The notes under the pieces: model-generated
The model's database searches: none
What the model was told of the DNA's origin: nothing
What the model saw: only the letters and a program-made list of their open reading frames with translations
Source: JAZLIL01 sp045617405
GTDB taxonomy: Bacteria > Bacillota > Clostridia > Lachnospirales > Lachnospiraceae
NCBI GenBank assembly: GCA_045617405.1
Contig: JAZLIL010000063.1
Span: 1 to 17,265 of the forward strand
Reading direction: 5' to 3'
DNA length: 17,265 bases
Shown: one piece after another, positions 6,916 to 15,400 of the stretch
Layout: every line of letters starts with the position of its first letter
Position numbering within the stretch: position 1 is the stretch's first letter
Position numbers and translations under genes: made by a program

Positions 6916-7980
6916 ATGAAAAGAATCGTACTTACGGGCGGCGGCACAGCAGGTCATGTTACGCCGAACATCGCCCTCATCGCGAAACTGAGAGAACTTG
7001 ATTATGACATCCATTACATCGGTTCCATCGATGGAATAGAAAAGGAGCTTGTTCAAAAGGAAGGAATTCCCTACTACGGAATTGCGAGCGGAAAGCTTCG
7101 CCGTTACCACAGCTGGAAGAATTTTTCCGATCCGATTCGTGTTCTGAAAGGTCTCACGGAGGCCGTTCGAATCCTGAAAAGACTGAAGCCGGATGTTATT
7201 TTCTCCAAGGGAGGCTTTGTAGCCGTCCCTGTTGTGATTGCCGCACGTGACCTCAAGATCCCGACAATCATCCATGAATCGGACATGACGCCCGGTCTTG
7301 CAAACAAGCTGTGCATTCCTTCCGCGAAGAAGGTCTGCTGTAATTTTGAGGAGACGCTTGCTCTTCTTCCCGCCAGCAAGGCTGTTCTCACGGGAACGCC
7401 CTTAAGACATGAGCTGTACGAAGGTGACAGGGCGAAAGGTCTCGAGTACTGCGGCTTTAACGATAAAAAGCCTGTCATCATGGTCGTAGGCGGAAGCACG
7501 GGCGCAAAGGCAGTTAACGATGCCGTCAGGGATCTGCTTCCCACGCTTCTGCTCAAATATCAGGTTGCTCACATCTGCGGAAAAGGAAAAACCGACCCGG
7601 AATTTGACGGGCGCGAGGGATACCGCCAGTTCGAGTACGTTTCAGGCGAGCTCAAGCACCTTTTTGCCGCTTCCGACATCGTCGTTTCGCGTGCGGGAGC
7701 CAATGCTGTAAGCGAACTCCTTGCGCTTAAGAAGCCGAACCTTCTGATTCCGCTCGGCGCCAATGCGAGCCGCGGCGACCAGATTCTTAATGCCGAGAGC
7801 TTTGAATCCCGCGGGTACAGCATGGTACTTCGCGAGCAGGACATCACAAACTCTACCCTGCTCGACTCAATCAACACTCTCTACGAAAAGAGGGACACCT
7901 ACATTGAAAACATGAGTAAGGCGTCCCAGACCGATTCCGTCAATATTATTACAAAACTGATAGAAGAGGCGGCAAAGTAG
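6916..7980 (+). CDS. murG: UDP-N-acetylglucosamine:lipid I GlcNAc transferase MurG
   Basis: MurG transfers N-acetylglucosamine from UDP-GlcNAc to lipid I, making lipid II for peptidoglycan at the inner face of the membrane. The product has 354 residues. The N-terminal G-loop 'GGGTAGHVTPNIAL' (8-21) and second loop 'SKGGFVAVPVVIAA' (97-110) bind lipid I; 'HESDMTPGLANKL' (120-132) is also conserved. The C-terminal Rossmann domain opens with 'GGSTGA' (192-197) and holds the UDP-GlcNAc site 'SRAGANAVSELLAL' (E267) and 'RGDQILNAESF'. All key motifs are intact. The ATG at 6916 has only a weak GGAGAAG binding site, so translation may depend on the upstream small gene 13 bases away. It lies outside a visible division/cell-wall cluster. 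The stop codon overlaps the terminator hairpin. Confidence 0.96.
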   Translation: MKRIVLTGGGTAGHVTPNIALIAKLRELDYDIHYIGSIDGIEKELVQKEGIPYYGIASGKLRRYHSWKNFSDPIRVLKGLTEAVRILKRLKPDVIFSKGGFVAVPVVIAARDLKIPTIIHESDMTPGLANKLCIPSAKKVCCNFEETLALLPASKAVLTGTPLRHELYEGDRAKGLEYCGFNDKKPVIMVVGGSTGAKAVNDAVRDLLPTLLLKYQVAHICGKGKTDPEFDGREGYRQFEYVSGELKHLFAASDIVVSRAGANAVSELLALKKPNLLIPLGANASRGDQILNAESFESRGYSMVLREQDITNSTLLDSINTLYEKRDTYIENMSKASQTDSVNIITKLIEEAAK

Positions 7981-7988
7981 CCGCCTCT
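7965..7988. terminator. Bidirectional intrinsic terminator between murG and the HIT gene
   Basis: AGAGGCGGC (7965-7973) pairs with GCCGCCTCT (7980-7988) across a 6-base loop, a GC-rich 9-bp stem. T-rich sequence follows on the plus strand (7990-8002), and the minus strand is also T-rich beyond the hairpin. It sits between convergent genes, serves both, and includes the last base of the murG stop codon in its right arm. Confidence 0.75.
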
Positions 7989-8000
7989 GATTCATTCGTT

Positions 8001-8417
8001 TTACAATTCGTCTGCAATTTTCTTTGCATACTCTGCTGCCTCGCCGTCAGCATAGCTTAATGTCTTCCACGGAACTTCGATGCCCTTTCCGGCGTATCTC
8101 GGAATCAGGTGGAAATGAAGATGCGGTACCGACTGCCATGCAGCCTCTCCGTTATTCTGAAGCACGTTGATGCCATCGCACTTAAGTGCTTTCTTCATCG
8201 CATTTGCAACCTTTGATACTACATACAGTGCATGCGCGGAAACCTCAGGTGTGATTTCAAGAATATCCTTCATGTGTTCCTTCGGGATTACAAGGGCATG
8301 TCCCTTCTCTGCGGGCGCAATGTCAAGGATTACCCTGAAAAGCTCATCCTCGTAAACGGTTGCCGACCCGATTTCACCATTGGCAATCTTACAGAAAATA
8401 CAATTATCGTCTTTCAT
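8001..8417 (-). CDS. HIT family nucleotide hydrolase/transferase (Hint-like)
   Basis: HIT proteins hydrolyse nucleoside phosphoramidates or related adenylyl compounds in the cytosol. The product has 138 residues. The histidine triad is 'HLHFHL' (H99, H101, H103), with H101/H103 at the catalytic positions. The N-terminal 'CIFCKI' (C6, C9) together with H48 and H99 resembles the zinc site of bacterial Hint proteins. I start at the ATG 8417-8415, since AGGAGG is a few bases upstream and the protein then opens MKDDNCIFCKIANGE as in the family; a TTG at 8438 was rejected. It is transcribed alone, convergent with murG and divergent from nnrD. The exact substrate cannot be deduced. Confidence 0.94.
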   Translation of the reverse strand: MKDDNCIFCKIANGEIGSATVYEDELFRVILDIAPAEKGHALVIPKEHMKDILEITPEVSAHALYVVSKVANAMKKALKCDGINVLQNNGEAAWQSVPHLHFHLIPRYAGKGIEVPWKTLSYADGEAAEYAKKIADEL

Positions 8418-8452
8418 AGCTCCTCCTTTTTCTGACAATCTGTCTGTTACTA

Positions 8453-8481
8453 ATTATGTGCCTTTCGGCCCCGGCATGCAA
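8453..8481 (-). promoter_or_regulatory. Probable promoter of the HIT gene
   Basis: On the minus strand TTGCAT (8481-8476), a 17-base spacer and CATAAT (8458-8453) form a plausible promoter. Transcription would begin near 8446, about 30 bases before the HIT start codon. Confidence 0.45.
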
Positions 8482-8518
8482 CCTGAAAAATCAAATCCGT
8501 AAGCAAACAAACTTCAAG

Positions 8519-8547
8519 TTGATTTCTCGCCCGCGAGATGCCATAAT
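8519..8547 (+). promoter_or_regulatory. Probable promoter of nnrD
   Basis: TTGATT (8519-8524), a 17-base spacer and CATAAT (8542-8547) form a plausible plus-strand promoter. Transcription would start near 8554, after the in-frame ATG at 8546, which supports the downstream ATG at 8594 as the real nnrD start. It is divergent from the HIT promoter, 37 bases away. Confidence 0.5.
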
Positions 8548-8593
8548 GTCAGCGAAAACAGACTTTCTGCATTTCTTCGTTACGGGGCTTAAT

Positions 8594-9472
8594 ATGAAAT
8601 ACTTCGATGAAACAGATCTTAGAAAAACGATTCCCACACGTGAACGTGACTGTCACAAGGGCACGTTCGGATACACTGCACTTATCGGCGGCTCGACACG
8701 TTACAGCGGTGCCATCAGACTCGCCTACCTTGCAAACGCCGCAATGCGCTCCGGTGCGGGCGTGGTTAAGGTCGCCGCACCCTGCGGCATAGTCGGTGCA
8801 ATTTCCGCCCATATCCTTGAGAGCACCATCTTCCCGCTCTCAGAGAAGATTGAAGGAAACGACCATCTTATCAGATTTGTTCAATCCGAAATCGACGAAC
8901 TCATCGGAAATGTCAAAACCGTTACAGTCGGAATGGGAATAGGTCTTGGCTCGGACACGGAAAAGCTTCTTGAATACCTTCTTGCAAATTACCGCGGGCA
9001 GCTTATCATCGATGCCGACGCCCTCACTATTCTTTCGGGAATGGACAAAGCCCTTCTTCGCTCTTCATATAAAAAGCCCGTCCTCACTCCGCACATGGGA
9101 GAATTTTCGCGCCTTCTCGGTGTAAACAACCCCGCACAGCGCATTGAAAACGCACGGAACTACGCAAGAGACACAAATACCATCCTTCTCCTGAAAGGAC
9201 CCACCACAGTCATCACCGACGGTGCAGAGACGATTCTCGTCGAGGCCGGATGCCCGGGCATGGCAACGGCCGGTAGCGGAGATGTTCTCTCGGGAATCCT
9301 TTCGGCGCTCTGCGCCTACTGCACTGACACGCTGTCGGCTGTCGCTGCGAGTGCCTACATAAACGGAAAGGCCGGCGAAGCCGCCCAGAAAGAGGTCGGC
9401 CCCACAAGCCTTATTGCAAGCGATACCGTTTCTAAAATACCTGAAATCCTTTATGAAGGCTATCCTCTGTAG
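8594..9472 (+). CDS. nnrD: ADP-dependent NAD(P)H-hydrate dehydratase (YjeF C-terminal/CARKD family)
   Basis: This enzyme repairs damaged hydrated NADH and NADPH using ADP (or ATP) as phosphate donor. The product has 292 residues and consists of the ribokinase-fold dehydratase domain alone; the usual epimerase partner domain (NnrE) is not fused, so an epimerase would have to be encoded elsewhere. Motifs: 'GTFGYTALIGGSTRYSGA' (23-40), 'RSGAGVVKVAAP' (52-63), 'IDADAL' (139-144), 'LTPHMGEFSRLL' (H167), 'LLKGPTTVI' (K201) and 'AGSGDVLSG' (G227, G229, catalytic D230). The ATG at 8594 begins MKYFDETDLRK, fits the predicted transcript start, and has only a weak GGGG binding site. Its last 13 bases overlap the 3' end of the giant gene on the other strand. 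Confidence 0.93.
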   Translation: MKYFDETDLRKTIPTRERDCHKGTFGYTALIGGSTRYSGAIRLAYLANAAMRSGAGVVKVAAPCGIVGAISAHILESTIFPLSEKIEGNDHLIRFVQSEIDELIGNVKTVTVGMGIGLGSDTEKLLEYLLANYRGQLIIDADALTILSGMDKALLRSSYKKPVLTPHMGEFSRLLGVNNPAQRIENARNYARDTNTILLLKGPTTVITDGAETILVEAGCPGMATAGSGDVLSGILSALCAYCTDTLSAVAASAYINGKAGEAAQKEVGPTSLIASDTVSKIPEILYEGYPL

Positions 9473-12400
9473 TCGCCCATCATTTTGCCAAACACAGTCT
9501 CAGCGGCCTTCGCACTTGTGTCGTTGAGAGCGTCTTCACAGCCGAGAACCTTCAGGGTTGTCGTGGCAAGAACACGGACTCCGAGCTGCTTTGTGTTAAA
9601 TCTGCTCGCTGCAAACAGAAGTGAATGGGCAATGTTTCTGCCAAGGAACGTTCCGAGCTCCGTCATTCCCTGGAATCCCTGCGACTTTGTGAAGAATGTC
9701 TGACCGTCTCCGTCGCTCTCAATTGCTTTTTCGCTGAATCCCACACTCAAAAGCAGTTCCTTCTGTTTTCTCACCGCCTCCGGAATGTCAAATGAATTTC
9801 TTATGACAACCTCTTCATGGATTGCCGACCTGACGAAATTGATAAAGGCGACTGCAGTATCCATAATAACATCCGCCGCATCACCAAATGCAGATTCCGC
9901 AACGTCTCCCAAAAGACCTGCCGTTCCCGCAATAATCTCGTCAACACCGCGGTCTGCCGCAAATCCCGAGCCCTGCCCGACCTGTGCTTTCAGCTTGTCC
10001 CAGGCCTGCATAAAGAGGGCCGTCATCTGCGCGTTGCTCGCGTCCAGGCGGCTTTCGAGCTGCTTCTTTCTTTCTTCATCGGAAGCCTCCAGCTTCTTTG
10101 ATTTAATCGCTGAATCAACAAGCATTGCCTCATGACAGACAGCCGCAACGATATCTTTTATGTCAGAGATCATGCCCGCCTTATCACTGATCTTCTTAAC
10201 TTCCGATGCCGCTGATGCAACTGCCCCGACCTTCTTACCGACACTTTCAACAATTGCGCTGCTGATCTGATCTTCATTGGCATATGTGTTAATCTGATCC
10301 ACAATATCGGCGCCCTCATCAAAACGTCCGAGAGCTTTTTCGACCAGACCGGGTTTACCTTCTTCTTCCTCTTCGTCTCCTCCGAAGACACCAAGACTGT
10401 TGACCGCATTGGTTGCCTCCCTTGGAAGAAGCGTTCTGACAAGCAGCTTTGCCGTGTCGGGAACCATATCGAAAAGCTCCTCCGCCGCGAATCGGGCCGC
10501 AAATCTCGTAAGCCTGTTTCCGGCACTGTGAAGATTCTTTCGGAGGAAATCAGTTCCAACCTCAAACTCACCTTCTTCGTCGCCTGCGAACGATGCAAGA
10601 AGCTTCTGCCCCTCCGCCATGGTTCTCTCACTTCTGGCTCTTGTCACGAACTGAACGCCTCGTTGTATCAGCTTCCAGTCTACTGCTGTCCTGCGCTCGC
10701 GATTTAATAAAAATGCCTGATGCGTAGCGGCTCCGTCAACCTCTTCCTTATCGTAGTCGCGCGAATCATCGTACTGACAGGAGATTGCTCCGTAAAATGC
10801 CTTTTCAAAATCTGCCTCCGTAAGTCCTGACATCGATCCCGTCTCTACAAATTCATCGACAAGCACTGCTCTTGCGGCCGGATTAACGTAGTCTCTCTCA
10901 GCCTGACCGAGCCGGTTCGCCATAATGTTCTTCTTGGAGATATCAAGAACATCACGACGTGCGATGGCTCTTATGAACAATTCTTTTTCGTTATCGGAAA
11001 GCGCCAGATACCCGGCAAAGATTGCGGGTTCACCATCAATCTCCGCCTGCTGCTTAAGAAATCTTTCAAAAGACGCCTCCGACAACTCGAAGGTTCCTGC
11101 TTTCTTCTCCGCCTCCATTCTGTCAAGCTCACGTGTCGCAGGCGCAATCGCGCTCTTCCTGATATACTCGGGTGTTACGGATGCCCTGACAACATCAAAG
11201 CGCTTTGCCTCTGCCAAAAGCTCCTTCGCGAACTTCGCCGCCTCTTTAAGGAGTGCCTTGTCAATACGTTCCTTCCTCTTTACCACACTTCCTTCAAGGC
11301 TGAAATGCTGCGAATCGACGTCATCCCTTACCTGACAGGTAAGAAGCTGTGCCAAAGCGGCACGAACCGCCGCTTCCTCTCCGAGATCTCCGACAAGCTT
11401 TGAAAGATAACCGCTTCCTGCTGCCGCAAGCATCTTCGCTCTGCCGTCTTCATTGACACGTTTGAACGTCCCGCCGTCCTTCCTTGTAGTCCACCAGCCG
11501 TCCTGTGTGGAGTAATCAAGTATAGTCCGGTCCTGAAGAACAAGGACGAGAAGACGCATGTTCTCTTCATCGGGGTCAATATCCTTATCTATGCCCCTGA
11601 CGTAGTCGGAGAAATCCTTTAAACCCGAAACAGCCTGCTCTTTTTCACCAAGAGTGATTCTCTGGCGCCCAAGCATCTCTTCGGGACTGCCTCCGAGGAA
11701 TTGCAGGTCCGGCTCTACCGCAGCGTCGCGAAGCTTTCTGATACCCTCGACAAAATCCACCGCCATTTTTGCGAGATCGGTGTCAATCTCTGTACCTCCC
11801 GCCTTTCTAAGCTTTCTGAGGTTCATCATGGCAAGAGAGTAGTCTGCACTTACGGAAAGCTCACCGCCGTCAACAAATGACGCAATCGCCTTTCCGAGCT
11901 TTGTCATCTTTATCCTGCTTAAGGCGTCATCAAGCATTACCGCCTTTACGGGATCTGCCTGTCCCGTAGCTGTCTTGTCCGTTTTTTCTTTGCCAAGCAA
12001 TTTAGGGAAACCAAGTGCCACTGCAAAAAGCCGGATATCGTCCGTATTGAACTTTTTTATCTCCTCAGCCGGCTTCTTTTTGCCAAGTTCGCGCGCGATT
12101 GTACTCATGAACCGATCTCTGTCAAAGACAGCATAGCTTGTCACTTCGCTTTCAGTCAGGGAATCGCTTCCCATACCTTCGAGAAGAGAACGTGAGTCCA
12201 TAATATACCTGCGAAAGTCAGAGCTTTCAAGGTCCTCTCTGACTCTTAGCGCAAGTTTTTCTTCACTAAACTCCTCTCCGTCGTCGAATTTTCCGGTAAA
12301 GAGCTGCGCATACCAGATGTCCTTAAGACCTGCAAGAAGGCGCTTCCTGTCAAGTTCACGCTGCTCCTCGGACTGCCCTGCCTCCTCCGTTTCTTTGGCA

Positions 12401-15400
12401 AAAACCTCATCCGAGAGCTTCTCAAAGACTCCTTCTGCCGCAATGGCTCTTTCAAAATAACCGGTGAGCTCTTCATATCTTTTCTTATACTCTTCGGGAC
12501 TAAGCGAATACATCGCCGCCGTCATCTCGCGAATCGCATCAACAGCCTCAAGATGAAGCAGGGGATAAGAAAGTGTCTTTGCTTCAAGGACAGCAATCTT
12601 TCTCTTTTCTTCGCCGGCGTCAGGCTTCTTCTTAAGCTGCTTCTCATCTTTAAGAAATGCTATGGCCTCCTCGCGGCGCCTGTGGTTTTTGTCTGCAATC
12701 TCTCTTCCCTTTTGTTTCCTTTCCTCGGCCAAAAGCCAAACAGCCCTCTTCTCCTCAAAGAAATCCTTTGCCCTGATTGTGTCTGAAACAGTCTCACGAT
12801 CCTCCTCGAGAAGTCTTCCGGCTGCCTCCTCAAGCTTCGCAACAAATGCTTCCTTCACTCCCTTTCCGGAAGTGTCCGTGATCATCAGATGCTTTGTAAA
12901 AAGCTCAAAGGACACTCTGAGTGCCTCCCTGTTTGCCTTCAGCTCTTCCTCCGTCACCTCTCCCTGTCCGGGGGAATAAAGTGCTTCGGCCCTCTCTTTT
13001 GCCTTTTTGGCAACAAGCCTCTCGAAAACCTCATCACGAAGAGGAACATTTCTGTCATACAGCTCCTTTGTTCCTTCTGCCAGGCTCCTGAGCTTTTTGC
13101 TGTCCGTCAGTTCCTGAAGAGTCTCTGCCCTTGCAATGATCAGATCATGATTCTTCTTCACGAATTCCTGCCACTGCAGCGTTTCCCTGCCCTTCTTTGA
13201 AACATCGCCCTTCTGAAGATCGGTCATAACCTCGGCAAGCGACTTCTTAGAGCCAAGCCGGGCATTGCAGATTTCCGAATAGTCGCTTCTGACCTTCTCC
13301 TCAAGCTCCGCATCGGAATACTCGTTTTCCTCATACTCCCTGAAATGGTTGACAAGAATCTCGTCCACCACATCGGCGGGAAGGGCAGCGCAATACCTGT
13401 CCATAAACCTTGATGCATGAAGCACTCTCGTCTTCATCTTTCCGACAAGCTCAAGAAACGCCCCGTCATCGTAGATTGAAACCGTATTGTAAAACCGGTC
13501 GTCACTCATGAGGTAGGGAACAAACTTCTCAAAGGTTTTCCCGCCAAGCCTCGAAAGCTCGGCAATTCTTGCAGTCTGTCTCTCAATCACTTTGAGGGCC
13601 TCCGGACTCGCCGTCTTCCCTTCTGCCGCTGCGATTGCTTTCTCAAGCTCTGCCGCAAACTGCTCATCTGTAATCGAAGCGTCCATCATCGTCTTCTGCA
13701 GATTTGCATAGAGTCTCCTCATAAACAGGGGAAGCTTAGTGTACTTCTTCTGCGAAACGAACTTCATTATCCTCCTGTAGAAGATAAGCTGCCTTCTGAC
13801 CGAAAGCTGTCTGTCGGCCGAAAGCCTTTCCTTGTAAACATCGTTTCTTTCTTCCTGAATGTCGCTGTAGTGCCTGTCCTTTGCGGCAAGAAGAACCTCC
13901 TCTTCGCCCATGGGAAGTTCAAAGGAACAGTTTTTAATATCCTTTTCGAGATTTGAAATCTTTTCCTTTTTTGTCTTTACATCGTCTGCTTTCTTCTGCC
14001 TTTCCTGCTCTGCTTCGACAAGACTGCCCGCAAGACCTTCTCTGATTTCGTCCTCTGTCTTTTTGCCAAGACTAAGATCCTCAAGGTACGTTATCCAGAC
14101 ATTGACTCCTGCAACACTGCTTCTCATGCAGCGCGTCTTAATGTCTCTTGACGTTGAAAACCGTTCGGTCCTTCTATCCGCCCGCGCTTCATCGTCTACA
14201 AACAGGCTCTTAAACGTCCGGCTCTTCTTCCGGTCAGCAAGGCTGTAGACAGCCCTCTTCGGGGCATAATTCTCCCCGTAGTATTCGACTTCTCTTCTGA
14301 TTTCTTTGAATTCTTCCTCCGCGGAAAGCTTTTCTTCCTCCTTTGATGCTTCCCTGCTGACAAGCCCGGGATCTCCGAGAACTGCAAACGGTGCAACCGC
14401 AGCTCTAATCCTTTCAAAACTATAGCCGTTAATCCTTCCGAAGGCCGGCATCGACCTTATGAGATTCTCCTTTATCTCGGAAACGAGCGCCGCGAACTGA
14501 GGATGTGCAAGTTTATTAATCTGTTCGTCTGTTTTCGCTTTGTATCCTAGCGAAGCAAAAGCTCCCTCGTGAACCTTCTCCATGATTGCCTCACCGATTC
14601 TTTCGGCATAGGGAAGATAGAGCTCCGTCCCGCAGCCTCCCGCGCGAAGGAGTTCCGTGCTCTTAAGCTTCCTGACTCCCTCTCCGATGTCGGCACTTGT
14701 ATCAAGCATTTTATATGCCTTCGTCAGCCGGATATCATCGTAAAGCGCGCGATGGGAAATCTTCAGATTTCTGATGAAGCTCTTTGCCCGGCTGACAGTC
14801 TTCGTCGCACTTTTCAGGCACATCGTATCTGCGCACGTCTCGCAAAAGGCCGCCGTAAGCTTCTTCGAAATCTCTTCCGAATCGGAAAACCCGCTCCTTT
14901 GAAGGAATTCCTCAAATGCCGCAAGATTCGCTTCGTAATTTTCTTCCATCCATATTAAGAGCGCGTCGCCGGTTTCGCCCCCGATTATCCGTTGACGAAG
15001 TTCTTCCGAATCAGCGAGCTGTCCGGCCACATCACCGAGAACGCTGCTCTTACGGCACCTCTCAAGAACTGTCCGAAGCCTGTTTGCGTACATGACCATC
15101 TCATCATCTGAACGAAGCACGCCTGCCGCTTCATCCGCAAGGCTCTGCTTAACCTCCATGCGCGATGCAATCTCTCCGAGCAGTGTCTTGTAGGTCTTCA
15201 TATCAAAGAAATCCTCGGTGATCATTCTGTCTCCGAGCCTGATGCTAAGCTTTTCAACAAGAGCCTCTCTCATGCCGTCGGTCTTTAAAAGTGACGCAAG
15301 GTATGCATCTTCCGGATTAAGCTGCCTTACGGCAAGTCTCAGGGCCTTGAGATTATTTTCACGTCTTACCTGTTCGCACCTTTCAATCGACCGTTCAACA

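Noticed and set aside
7104..7556. 150-codon minus-strand frame opposite murG
   Set aside because: Antisense shadow of murG with low-complexity Ser/Arg/Thr content and no binding site.
8456..8593. Longer N-terminus for nnrD (from 8456 or 8546)
   Set aside because: The predicted promoter (8519-8547) and transcript start (~8554) lie inside the extension, and family proteins begin near the MKYFDETDL segment.
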